Assembly: GCA_024449915.1 (NCBI GenBank)
Contig: JAMZAV010000005.1
Location: 1,054,001 to 1,118,000, forward strand
Reading direction: 5' to 3'
Source: Sweltsa coloradensis
Lineage: Eukaryota > Arthropoda > Insecta > Plecoptera > Chloroperlidae
Length of the DNA: 64,000 bases
The position numbers and the translations under genes are program-made. This document shows, in pieces, positions 12,260 through 22,989 of the stretch; the stretch's first letter is position 1; every line of letters starts with the position of its first letter. The notes under the pieces were generated by a model. It searched no databases. It saw only the letters and a program-made list of their open reading frames with translations, and was not told where the DNA came from.

Positions 12260-12466
12260 TTCAATTAGTTTGGAAAAGGCCAAATGCTAGTTTTAGTTTA
12301 GATTGGAGAAGGGTTGACAGGTTGGGAAAGCATAGAGAACATAAAGCCCAGCCTGAAGGGCTGGGGGCGACAAAACTTTTCACCTGCTGATGACAACTGT
12401 AGCTAATTTAAAGTTGTTACCTTAATCCACGACGCGTTTCGTCCTTCTGGACTCTTCAGGCGGATT
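12260..12466 (-). mobile_element. Dispersed repeat carrying a hammerhead ribozyme (retrozyme- or Penelope-like)
   Basis: About 207 bases shared with 36915-37113 in the same orientation. On the minus strand it begins with the hammerhead and continues into a region with a GC-rich hairpin (CAGCCCTTCAGGCTG). Type I hammerheads with a minimal stem III are known in Penelope-like retroelements and in small animal retrozymes; which of these this is cannot be told from one copy. Confidence 0.6.
12424..12466 (-). ncRNA. Type I hammerhead self-cleaving ribozyme motif
   Basis: Minus strand, 5' to 3': stem I strand AAUCCGC (12466-12460), CUGAAGA core (12459-12453), stem II GUCC-AGAA-GGAC (12452-12441), GAAAC (12440-12436), GCGUC (12435-12431), stem I return GUGGAUU (12430-12424). 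Every invariant position is present: the CUGANGA box, GAAA, and a GUC cleavage triplet, with cleavage expected after C at 12431. Stem I is 7 bp with one G-U. Stem III is only two pairs (A-U, C-G). The stem III segment ACGCGU is self-complementary, so the active form is probably a dimer, as known for such minimal hammerheads. Confidence 0.8.
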
Positions 12467-12479
12467 TACGGTTTTTAAC

Positions 12480-13764
12480 GGTGAAAATTTTGTTTTTACC
12501 ATAAATACCTGCCTCCGGACTCATACTCATACTTGATCTGGGGCCTGATACTTAGTTGATTTGACCCAAAAGAGAAGAGAGCTTGAGTTGGGCGGAAGAA
12601 GACTTGGTCAGGTGTTGCAGGTTGGTAACTTAATATAACACCAAGTTGCATCCAACTTTCCTTCAGTAACGGAGCGGTAGTATGCAACAATGCAAGGAGC
12701 ACGCTACGTTCTAGCTACATTTCTACGGTAGTTATTGCAATTACTTCAAAGTTATTTGACAGCCTGTTTGACACACTGCAGCTTGTATCCATGTGACCTA
12801 TCGGTGATGTGCTAGTGTGCGAGTGTGATCCATGTGTAACCACTAGGTGTGACTTTGAATCCAGCACAAGGCATGTTCTCTATGGATGATCATAACTCAT
12901 TCAGAGTTAATCAACCATCATCGATCATCATTTCCCACTTCTGGCAGTGGTAAGGTCAGCTAAGGTATTGCAACCTCTCTATCCTATCTCTTCCACATCC
13001 TCTCAGGTACCTCCGCTTGTCTGCAAGTCTCCTGCTATGCTAGCCTTTAAAACGTGTGAATAATGTGGTTAGTGCAAACATACGTACATGATCTAATCAA
13101 AAGCGATAACACTTTCAAATTTATTAAAATGCATTTATTGGTATCAATAAACTAAACATAAAACATGATTACAATCCATTTTATCATACACTGCACGTTT
13201 AACAATAAATCACAACTAAGCTACATTAAATACAATAACACATTTATTAGTATATACAAATAAATATATCACATAATAGTCGAGGGATTGGTAAATGCAT
13301 TTTTATTACATGGTCCATCACAGAGTGCATACATATATTATACACAGGTGTATGTCTAGTAAATATTATCAGTGACATACATTAAGTTATGATGTATAAT
13401 TTACAACATCAAAACATTATCTTCTTACATAATGTATGGTACGGTACATTAGTTTCTGGGCAAAACTAAGGTCATATCTAAAGCTATTTTGTAATGGTTT
13501 ATCTCTACGCTACTCAAGCTGGTCAGGAGATTTCACTACCTACATACATCATAATGTCAATTTAAAATGTGACATATCAGCAGGCAGTGGCATCCGTTAA
13601 ATAACATTTTTTGTGTGTTCTAGTTTGTTCCTTCTTTTGCAATTATATTCATACACCGCTCTCAGTTGCATCAACCAATAAATAATTATGTACTAAGTAA
13701 ATAGGCATATTATTATTTAGTCTCTATTTGCAACGGATAATGTAATCCACTAGTGCAAATTTAA
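12480..13764. other. AT-rich spacer, no gene seen
   Basis: No gene recognised. The stretch 13120-13400 is A/T-rich with many short repeats, like LINE 3' untranslated sequence, but no tail or duplication was found. Confidence 0.45.
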
Positions 13765-13917
13765 TAGAGAAGGGAGGAGGGGAAACCCGGTACCGGCACA
13801 TAGCCTACTCCTTTCGAAAAGTACCAAGGGGACCAACGGCTTTACGTCCCATCCGAAAGGACGGTGTAACCTTGACAGTCGTATAGGTTCCTCCACTAAC
13901 CCGGACTGCCGAGCACA
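13765..13917 (-). repeat. SINE-core repeat, unoccupied copy
   Basis: Homologous to the halves of the SINE-like repeat on either side of the MITE at 9271-10154, here uninterrupted (CAACGGCTTTACGTCCCATC at the junction). Also shares the downstream AGGTTCCTCCACTAACCC. Confidence 0.7.
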
Positions 13918-13979
13918 ACAGCAAAACAAAAGTTCAATGATGTACTTTGAAAATGTAAAACAGAAACTTGTACCCAAAG

Positions 13980-15120
13980 AAGAAGGTATTTCTTGAACCC
14001 AGTTTAAATTGAAATTTTTTAATTGACTGACACATCATTATAAAACACTCAAAGGGCCCAAATAAGCACTTCCAGGTATATTTTTATACCAACATCAGGT
14101 ATAAGCAGATTGTGAGATCTCAAAAAGGTGTTTATATATGTATACATCATTTTATGATCAACATGTTTTCTTATACCAGTTGTGGCATTTGATTTGACAT
14201 AATAGCTTTGATACTTGACTTATAAAACATACATTCTGGCAAGTCAAGTTGTACAGTACCGGTAGGCCTATGTGAAGGTAAGAAGAAATTAGGTCATGCT
14301 TGATGTGGAGTAATTTTTACAGACAGTGGTGGGCTAAACAAGAACATTAATGCAGTAATGAATGAAATGCGGCACTTCATTTGATTGATTGCCATTCAAG
14401 GCACACTAGGCGTTGGAAGTAAATCAAGTGTAATAATTATTTTACCGACTCTCACTCGATGAATGTTGAATTTGTTCTAAAAGACACCTTTAAATTCAGA
14501 CTAGGCTCGCACCCAGCGGATAGGCAAGAAGTAGAAGGTTTGCCCTACTTATGGCACTAGAAAAACTGGCCCCAATTGATTTGACAAGTGAACTTGTGAA
14601 CTATGACTGTCTAAGTTATGCAGCGTTTGTTGTATCCATTAATATATACAAACCTAAGTGACAACTACACCTAGGACCCAGTGTTTAATAGTCCCAACAT
14701 GCCAAATGCTAAAGTAAATTAGGGCCGCCATGTTTTCCCACAGCCTGTTAGATGACGTCATCGAGTGGCGACTCTATGAATGTAACAACGCCAAAACAAA
14801 CTGAATATTCACAAGCAACGTCGATAACAGTAGGTATCTTCTAGACTACTTGATTTACATCTGATCGCGACTGTGCAATAAAACATTATGTTATGATAAA
14901 TTGTATTAGATAATTGGGCCTACGGTACTTATTCACGTATTTTATAGTAAAACTCCACTTCCAAAAAATCGGGCACAATTTTTAATTTAGGTAGCATATT
15001 TTGTTGTCTAGAAATACCAATAGTTGTAATCACAATACATATACTAGTAGGGCCTAAATAGAAATTGGACAGTAAGGAACATTGGGTGTTTTTCACTCTC
15101 CAAACTTGTTTGCAATAAGA
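13980..15120. other. Spacer, no gene seen
   Basis: No convincing coding frame, RNA gene or transposon end recognised. Confidence 0.45.
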
Positions 15121-15139
15121 TTATTATCTATTTCTAGAG

Positions 15140-15245
15140 TTGGTCAATAAATAAAAATAAATAAATAAATAAATATATAAATAAATAAATAAATTGTATT
15201 TAGAGTCTACCCAATCAGTTATTTATCTGATTTTCAGTGGGGGAC
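15140..15245 (-). repeat. LINE-type 3' end with ACTGAAAATCAG stem-loop and (TTTA)n tail
   Basis: Minus strand: CCCCCACTGAAAATCAGA, then TAGACTCTAAATAC, then a TTTA tail. The same ending is at 25712-25805 and 47465-47520 (both +). The terminal hairpin followed by a short-repeat tail parallels the family at 5585. Confidence 0.6.
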
Positions 15246-15527
15246 AGTAAATCAAAGTGACCAAGCCAACCCTGTAGGCCCCGACGCAATCAACGAATGA
15301 GCGATAACCAACCAAAGATCGATATTTTTAGTAGGAAATATAGCAATCAGTGGTATGGACAGTGCGAACACCCGCGGATCAACGCCAGAATCAACAAGGC
15401 CGATTCAGAACAACTCTGAATTTATTATGTGCTTCGTTGCTAGGACAGCTCCAAAGTCACCGTTTACAAACTCCTAAGACAAGAACTGATGGACTTCCTC
15501 CAAATCAGAAGTTAAGAAACTTCTGAC

Positions 15528-15602
15528 ATTAGCGGGAATCAAACCCTGGACCTTCTGCATTGGAAACAGATACGCTAACCACAAGACCAACAAGCCACAC
15601 AA
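15528..15602 (-). repeat. tRNA-like head of a SINE (Trp-type anticodon CCA)
   Basis: The minus strand shows box A-like TGGTCTTGTGGTTAGCG, an anticodon arm TCTG...CAGA with loop TTCCAAT (anticodon CCA) and box B-like GGTTTGATTCC. The acceptor ends do not pair and no CCA-end context is present, so it is not a functional tRNA. It runs into a unique tail on the minus strand, as in tRNA-derived SINEs. Confidence 0.6.
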
Positions 15603-15727
15603 ATCAAAATTCAAAATTGTTTTACGAGTAGGCCCTACTGCTTAAGTTGAGTTTGAGGCAGGGTGTTTTTATTTTAATCAAATGATTTTTTAAATAAATA
15701 TCATTGATTTTAATCAAGTGCACATTT

Positions 15728-16241
15728 CAGTGGTGGAACTTTGTTTCATGGGCCCGCCCGCAAATTTTCTTTGGGGGCCCCCCCTAACAGATACATATTA
15801 CATGTAGAGGCTCAGTGTTGAATTCAGGCTTTTCATTCCGGGCGGGATATATAATATCCCGGGGGTACTATACAGGGACCAAGCATGAGGGTTTGGGGGG
15901 CACCCCAACAATAGCGCCGTAGGTGAAAATTTTGAAAATCAGGTTTTTAGAGTGCGTTTCATGCGTTTTAGAACAAAGGTTGGTGGCTGAATGCAATACC
16001 AAAATAATGTAGTTTTTGTGAGTTGTTGTGTCGTGGACGCTAAAAGTTCCTAAATATCCGCTAGATTTCATCTTTAAACAGAGTAGATTCACAAAACGGT
16101 CATTCAACGAAAACAAATAGTACTATATTTTCCAAACAGGGTAAAATACTGTGTTTGTTTACTTTTTTTTTTAACGGGCCCCCTACACGGCCTGGGCCCG
16201 CCCGCAGTCGCGGGCCCTGCGGGCGCCTAGTTCCGCCACTG
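15728..16241. mobile_element. hAT-type MITE with 8-bp target duplication, 514 bp
   Basis: Ends are CAGTGGTGGAACT and the inverse of CAGTGGCGGAACT, with GC-rich subterminal GGGCCCGCCCGCA blocks in opposite orientation. The host octamer GCACATTT is repeated exactly at 15720-15727 and 16242-16249. The interior minus-strand frame (15868-16116) shows no transposase motif. Confidence 0.9.
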
Positions 16242-16249
16242 GCACATTT

Positions 16250-17446
16250 ACTTAACTTGGGGCTACCAAGTCAATGAATCCCTAGCCAACTTAACAATTT
16301 TGATATTGTTGTTTTTCATCAGTTAATTTTTTAATAACCCTCCATGTTTTATCAAGTAGAGTAAATAATTTGTTTGACTATACACATACATTCTATATAA
16401 TGTTTTTTGGAAAATGTAAATGTACAGAAGGTAGGCTAACATAATTACTTGTTTCAAAAAATAAAAACATAGAAGTGAATTTAAACCAGAGAACATATTC
16501 CAAATTCAACACATTATTTTGAATTGAATTATTACTTATTAGTATTAGACCTAGTATGGTACCCTACTATAGTGTTTTCCACCTTGAGAAACAAAGTGCG
16601 GCACATACAGTCAAAGCCACTCAGCACTGCGGGAGTGCGACATTTATTGGCCTACCTGTCAATCAACACGAAAACGGTGATCTACGAATTCACTTGGGTT
16701 GACCACCACAGGCTAACCCTTCTATTCTTCTCTTTACTAGGAAAAGATAAGTAACTCGTTTACAGTATGTTCGAAAATAATTTCTCCTGAACAATGCAGT
16801 CTCAACACTGTCACACTGAACCAAGGGTATACTGATCGCTTAGCCACCCGGTTTGCCAGACAACTGACCGGGAGGCTGGCGACAAATTACTGCTCATCCC
16901 TTCCAGTCTGCATCAGTGAGTGACGTTTTAACACAAGATCTCAAATCTGTCTTGACAACCCAATAAATATATTAGCCAATATGGTACTTTGCTTCTCAAT
17001 GTGGAAAATACTATAGTACCGGTACTAGTATGCCTGTGAATCTTCATCGTTGTATTATATATCTTTAAAACAAATTGTACCAGTCATCTGGAAAATAAAT
17101 TCATATCAACTTTTGAAAATGATACCTATTCATTAGGTATGTTTCATATTATAATAAGTAGATCAAGAACACATTTCTCAAACAAACAAACAGAAATAGA
17201 AAAATATTGACACTTGTTGTAGCTTTGGAGAGTTTGACCATACATTGTAAAAAGAATTTTAGAAACATTGAAAGTATCAATCACAATCTTTCATACTTGT
17301 GTACCTAAAACTCCGTGGTGACTCGCAGTATAGTTGTATTGTTCGTAAGAAGAAAGCCGTGTTTCTGTGACGGCTGGACAGGGAATGTGGTATGCTGTGA
17401 TGGACCGAATATGTTATTGGACGTTTAAACCCGTCCCACAACTTCG
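16250..17446. other. 3' flank of PGAP2, no other gene
   Basis: Presumably includes the PGAP2 3' untranslated region (minus strand). A minus-strand AATAAA lies at about 16640-16646, some 800 bases past the stop; no closer canonical signal was seen. Confidence 0.4.
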
Positions 17447-17574
17447 TCAGCTGAAGCTAAGCTGGTCAGGACCAACAACAAGCTCCCGGCCGTGGAAATC
17501 CCAGAACGCAGTCATGTGGAACCCCATGTTTGTCAAAACAACCACATATTCACAAAGTGAGAATAGTGAATAGA
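17447..17574 (-). CDS. PGAP2: PGAP2 coding exon 2
   Basis: 128 bases: two bases complete Val218, then 41 residues ending in LSFS and TGA at 17449-17447. The peptide [19 protein letters not shown] matches the conserved PGAP2 C-terminus. A plus-strand frame over it (17367-17573) is a shadow. Confidence 0.95.
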
Positions 17575-20500
17575 CTGTAACAAGAAAAATATCAAATAGA
17601 ATCAGCTATACAAAGTGAAGTCCAAGTTTGCAGACCTGATCAATTATTACAGCTGCTTAGGTCTACTTCGATTAAAAATTTAAATGTAATAGTAGGCCTA
17701 TACTCAGCGGTGACTTGTGCGTCTTGACCGTTAGGATAGGTGGTGATATGAACTTGAAATGTTTAAAGTGTCAGCTAGGCTAGGTCTATACCTATTGGAC
17801 ATATTTTGGTGAAACATTTTCTACGATAGGCCTACACTCAGTCGTCATCATATTGATATGGATGTAGCGTGATTGTCAAGCAACCAACGGAACTAGTTAG
17901 TTAGTTATAATGTTGTTTTAGGGCACTCAACAGTAGAGTTATCAGTGCCCATTTCAAGTGTATTGGAATCTTCCAAATTTTCTTTTTCCATAATTGTGGA
18001 TGACCACCATGTTTTCTTCCCTCCAAAGGTAGGAACGTAAGGGAAGACGCGGGATGTTAATGGGAAGGAGTGAGGATGTTGGATAGGATGGGTTTAACTG
18101 GGTGGGAACGGAGGAGTGCTCGTTGCAGAGAGGGCCGGCAAGTATGGAGAAGAAAAAAGTGAAAGAGGAAAATAAATATGAGTAAGGCTGTGTGAATGAA
18201 GAAATGTGTGATAAAATAAAAAGTTGCGCGAGAGCTCTCTCTGCAACACGCACTCCAACCGGCCAGAGCTCGCCCTTAGTTTTGGGGAATACACAACTCC
18301 CCTACTTACAGGCCAAACCACGGGAAGGTAACGAGTTGGACTTTGAAGGAAAACTCTTCTATAGACAAAGATAACTAAAAAAATTGTAACAGGGCTGTTG
18401 CAGTTTTACAAGACCAGTTTTTTGCATAAAATTACAAAATTAAAATACAACTCCATAGAAAGTTAGAAAAGGGCCATGAAGCCCCAATCACATAAGTGTT
18501 GTAACTTGTCTAACTTTGATTTTTGTATCAAAAGTTGATTGATAGGCCTACCTACATAATGTAATTTTGATAGAACCCCAATCGGCCCAAGTATGAGTGT
18601 TTGGATAGGATCAACACAAAAACACAATGTAATATTTAATGTAGCTAATGCGAGTGATCAAGACATTGTGTGGAAACGTCTCGGCTCGGTCATGATTTTG
18701 TGTTCTAGATACATATTATTTCATTACCTATCAAATTGCCTACGCGTATGAATGTTTGTTTATTTGTTTGTTTGTTTGATTTATTAGCCTGTTGATAGGT
18801 ACATAGTACAGATATAGGCATCGTCACGTAATACTAAGCTAGATATAGGCTGATACAATAATAGGCCTAAAATAATAAGATATTTACATAAATAGATAGT
18901 GTTAGATCTAAGTAAATAGTACCTACATAATTTTGTATATTGTACAAAGTACAGATATATACATTGTCAAGTAATACTAAAATAGATGTAGACTAATACA
19001 ATGGTAGAATATTCAAATAGATAGATATTATTAGGCCTACAAAATTTTACATATTTACAAGAACCAGGGGAGGAACACTAGGTTTGACTGGGTGTATGGG
19101 TAAGATATTCCTGCAATGTATAGAAACTGTTTTAACAAGGAAAGTTTTCAGGTTAAGCTTGAATGAGGTATCGGATGAGGAGGACAGCACTTTATCTGGG
19201 AGTTTGTTATAGAGGATGGATGACAGATAGTGAGGTCCTTTAGAAAATAGGGATATATTGTGGGAGAGAAGATGAATAAGTTTGGAGGCTGATGCTGACT
19301 GATGTGCGCATTCCAATGCCAAAGGAAGGAATAAAATGACCGCACTCAGTTCACACTTGTTTAGTGATGGAACGTTGAAAATTTTCAATTGAGAATTTTC
19401 AATATGCTTTTATTTGTTTGTTTCTTTTATTGTTTCTTTTATTGTGTTTGCTGAGTACATATAATATTGTTATGTACAATGATATTTAATAAAACAATTA
19501 TCACCAGTAGCCCATGTTTTATACCTATCCCTGGCAACTTTGTATCCCTGAGTAGGCCTAAAATGTACTAGGAGGAACTAGGAGGAAAGGAACTATTTTA
19601 TTAAGTCTGTAAAATGTGTTTGTAATTTTGTATATCTAATTTTGTGTTATAGGCCCTAAAATCAACTTGTATCTAATAAAAGAGGAAATTGTAAAAAAAA
19701 AAAAAAATGAAAATTTTCAACGCTTTGAAAATTTTCATGAAAATTCCCATCACTACACTTGTTGCATGCCATTGCCAGTGAATCAAATGGAAAATGCCGT
19801 ATATAAACCTCATTATAAAAAAAACATACCATAAGAGATGTGAAAAAGCAATTTGCTAAGCTATACCAAAACATGCCTTAGGTCATAATCTAGTCAATCA
19901 TCTAGTCATAATAAGAATTCCATTTACCGCCAGGTTCACAGTACGAGTTGTGTCTGATGAAGAAGTATCCTGCCAGAGCAAAAGAACCAACGTTGATGGT
20001 CAGGAGTTGACATTTCACTCGAAAGGATCTGGACTCTATGTTTCTTGGAGGATCGCGCCGCATAGTTTTCAAAAGATAACAAGTAAGCATCATATATAAT
20101 TCAGATGTTATCATGAAGGTCACAAAACATTTTTCATGAGCATTATAGTTATCGGCAGATGAAATGAAGGTGAGACCAATAAGAGCTAAATTTTCTGCTA
20201 CATTAAGTAAACAAGCAAAAGCTGCCATGAAATGAATCCATGGATAAAGTACTTCTTGGTAATATTTATAGTACATTCTAGCCACAAACAACCTAGGACC
20301 AGCATGGATTGCAATAGCCGTTCGCCATACGTGCCGCTGTGGGGAATACAACCCGATTGCTGCCGAGATGGACGGAAGGAAATTTGGCACTTCACAGTGT
20401 GTATATGTAGATCTTTCAAAATGGAATAAAATTGACCATATAACACAGAATATAAAACTGCAAAGGGGAAGTGAAACAGTGGTCCATGCAAGTTTACCAA

Positions 20501-20579
20501 AGGGAATACGTAAAGTAAATCCTTTAGATCTGTGATAGAGAGGTAAAGATTCGGTATTGTTGACAGACCCTGCTGACAT
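17447..20579 (-). CDS. PGAP2: PGAP2, post-GPI-attachment to proteins factor 2 (two coding exons)
   Basis: PGAP2 (FRAG1 family) is a multi-pass Golgi protein needed for fatty-acid remodelling of GPI anchors. Coding exon 1 is 20579-19928 and exon 2 is 17574-17447. The donor (GTAAAT, first base at 19927) and acceptor (TTGTTACAG) join in phase 1 to give a 259-aa protein, close to the human length of about 254. Family landmarks are visible: [20 protein letters not shown] near residue 47, a membrane helix at about 31-53, [16 protein letters not shown] at 126-141, [15 protein letters not shown] spanning the splice, and [17 protein letters not shown] near the C-terminus. The ATG at 20579 gives an N-terminus of family-typical length. 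The 2353-bp intron carries a LINE tail and a retro-insertion. Whether an untranslated exon lies upstream is unknown. Confidence 0.95.
18755..19388 (-). mobile_element. 3' fragment of a non-LTR retrotransposon in the PGAP2 intron
   Basis: A minus-strand frame (19388-19047) ends with the pattern [15 protein letters not shown]...FKLNLKTFL, characteristic of the C-terminus of LINE reverse-transcriptase proteins. It is followed by 3' untranslated sequence containing two imperfect copies of a roughly 150-base unit, and by a (CAAA)n tail at about 18755-18780. 5'-truncated and inactive. Confidence 0.75.
19389..19707 (+). mobile_element. Retro-inserted sequence with poly(A) and perfect 13-bp duplication
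   Basis: 319 bases ending in AATAAA (19675-19680) and 15 A residues (19693-19707). Flanked by identical TGAAAATTTTCAA at 19376-19388 and 19708-19720. This is the hallmark of target-primed reverse transcription of a polyadenylated transcript. The body has no coding frame and looks like an mRNA 3' untranslated region. It lies antisense to PGAP2, within the LINE fragment. Confidence 0.8.
19928..20579 (-). CDS. PGAP2: PGAP2 coding exon 1
   Basis: Encodes residues 1-217 plus one base of codon 218. Reading past the donor would add only a short spurious tail before a stop, which confirms the splice. Confidence 0.95.
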
Positions 20580-20639
20580 GGTGGATAGGCCCTAGGCCCT
20601 AGCCTAAGCCTGTTAGGGCCAGGACCGATTTGCATGCAA

Positions 20640-21278
20640 ATTTGAATTACAACGGTATGGCCTAGGGTTCTTTGAAATAAAACTGGTTTGATAACCTCAC
20701 AAGGGCTAGGCCTACGCCTATCGAAAGCTCTAGAATCTAGATAGGTCTAACTGACAAAGTCTAGCTAGGCTAGCCTAGCCTTGGCTTAGGGCTAAGAGGG
20801 TAAGCCCAGGCCTTTGTGTATTAAATATCCCGGGCCAGCTGGAAATCGTTACGGGTAAGGTTATGCTGCAGAAATTAGGCTTAGCGAAAATGTGAACTAG
20901 GTCCTACGCCTATCCTAGCCTAACCGACGAATCAATCACAGTTGCACTATTTTCCAACCATATTCCTAATAATCACAAATTACTAATGTATAATTTAAAT
21001 ACGAGCAAAATTAACACACTAGCTCCTACATCCAACCATGGTAGAAAAGGGGGCGTAAAGCCTGCCTAAATGTCATAACATAATTGTAGCCAACACACAT
21101 AAAGAAAAGAAACAAACTCCAGACAAAATTTTGTGTTGGCACTATTGTTCGTGCATTGACTTATGGGTGAAAACTGGAGCGACAGGAAAATAGCACCGGC
21201 ACAGGGACGAAGCTCAAGGAGAAGGTGCGCGGCAATAACGAAGCAAACTAAATTCTTCACCAGCTGCGCCGCATAATG
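20640..21278. other. PGAP2 upstream region
   Basis: Contains many TAGGCC/GCCTAG motifs close to the PGAP2 start. No clear TATA box. The minus-strand frame 21066-21260 was not recognised. Confidence 0.35.
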
Positions 21279-21341
21279 TTTAAATCATAGATATTGAACA
21301 CGAGAACACCTATAATAGGGGTTCAATATCTATGGTTTAAA
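21279..21341. repeat. Inverted repeat with 21-base arms
   Basis: Arms TTTAAATCATAGATATTGAA and its near-perfect inverse flank a loop of about 20 bases. A (TTG)n microsatellite follows at 21343-21380. Confidence 0.75.
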
Positions 21342-21344
21342 TAA

Positions 21345-21380
<36 letters not shown>

Positions 21381-21774
21381 AGCTCCTGCAGTTAATCATC
21401 GATCGGTGGCAGGTTTTATTTCCTTAAATTCCTTTCAACGTCCAATTTCCTTCATTGTTATCCTTGTAATTCTGTTCCCTTGTCTCTTCGTGTGCTGGTA
21501 CACAATAATAATTGTTACTAAGAGTAGTCTGTACTAATTGTTGACATCTAAACTTGCCACCACTTAGGTGTGTGGATCTGTATACAAGTGTAAAAAATGA
21601 AATGAAATCTGTGCCAGGCCCTCCTAGTTTATTCTATTTTATTTAAGTGTACATGTACATATTTATTACATCCTACTTTTAACTATTATTATATCTTTAG
21701 TATTAATTAACTTGATGACATCCATATTTGTACTCTGTATAAATCAACGGATCGATAAAAACGTGAACTTGAAG

Positions 21775-22110
21775 AACATTGTGTGTGCGGTGTGCCACGC
21801 TTAGTTTTGAGTTGTTACAGACATATTTATCATAAACAAGCTTCTAGAAGTGGAGAATATTTTGATTTTGGACAAGGTAGTGGTGTTTTTTTAAATTTGT
21901 CTACACTTCATTCTGAAAACAACCAATCAACCATGCATCATTTGTGTGTGCCAATCTTAGAATTTTAGTTAGACCTCTTTATCATAAAGACGCTCCTGGA
22001 ACGGGAGAATATTTTGAATTTGGGCAAGGTTTAAGTGGTATTTTTATTGTTTTTCTACACGTCCTGAATTGAACCATTTGAATTACTTGTGTGTGAAGTT
22101 GTTTAGATAC
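21775..22110 (+). repeat. Tandem repeat, period about 152 bp, about 2.3 copies
   Basis: TTTATCATAAA...GGAGAATATTTTGA...TTTGG(A/G)CAAGG recurs at a 152-base offset (21831 and 21983), with a partial third unit starting at about 22090. The short peptide GEYF(D/E)FGQG is kept between copies, but upstream and downstream spacers also match, so this is a duplicated non-coding segment rather than a pair of exons. Confidence 0.6.
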
Positions 22111-22539
22111 ATAGCTTTTAGCGAGGTGTGGAAAATTCATGTTTTAATATTAAAAATTAGCACTAAATTGTTATGTTAATGAAGATATATTATTTTATTA
22201 ATAACATTGATTCCTCTTCACATTGCCGTGAATTTTTGTCGGCCTCGTTTTTGCCGCGCCCATTGTCCATGGAGCTTCCACCTGGTATCGTACGTACCGG
22301 TGCTAGTTTCATATCGCTGAAAACTGGTGGAAAAAGAAAAATGTCGCTGTAGTTACGTTTGTTAGAAGGTTGAGATTCCTTTTTTTAGGATTTCGGGCTG
22401 TGAGGGACTGTTGCGTTATTATAAAAAGCATGTAAGTCGATAAGCAAACATTCATATTACAAAACTCGTTCATACTTAACAAATTGATGCTCCAATACAT
22501 TCAAAGTTAATTGTTTTAAATGTGGCCTACCTAGCCTAG

Positions 22540-22970
22540 CCCCCTAACTTCGGACTTCCTAGTTGTCAAGCTAAGGCTAGGCTAGGCCCTAGGCCTAGGC
22601 CTCGCTTAGCTTATCAAAGTCCAGGGCTTACCTTCACAGCATTGAACTAAGAATAGGCCTAGGCCTAGGCTAGGCCTAGTTATGTCAACAAACAAATCAA
22701 ATCAAGCTTTATTCCTTTTCATTACAACACAATAGAAAACAAGATTAGGCCTAAACAACAAAATGCAAATGGAATCCCCGCATTGCAAACTGGCTAGGGT
22801 AGGCCTAGGCCTAGGCCTCCTAGTATCCCAGATATACTAGAGGCTTAGCCTACACCGTGTTATAATTCCGCTTTTTTACATACACTAGGCCAAGGCCTAG
22901 GCTACCCAATGGCCTACCTATACCCTCAGTTAGGCCTAGCCCATAGGCCTAGGCCTAGGCCTAATTCAAG
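22540..22970. repeat. TAGGCC-rich block
   Basis: Several runs of (TAGGCC)n and CTAGGC, for example at about 22580-22610, 22655-22680, 22799-22820 and 22942-22962. The hexamer is self-complementary and recurs across the window. Confidence 0.8.
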
Positions 22971-22989
22971 TTAATTTAATTACAATGTT

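Noticed and set aside
15528..15602. tRNA-Trp gene
   Set aside because: Anticodon arm and boxes are recognisable, but the acceptor ends do not pair and the T stem is broken; treated as a SINE head.
21783..22060. Mutually exclusive duplicated exons
   Set aside because: Similarity continues into the presumed introns and a third partial copy exists, which fits a tandem repeat.
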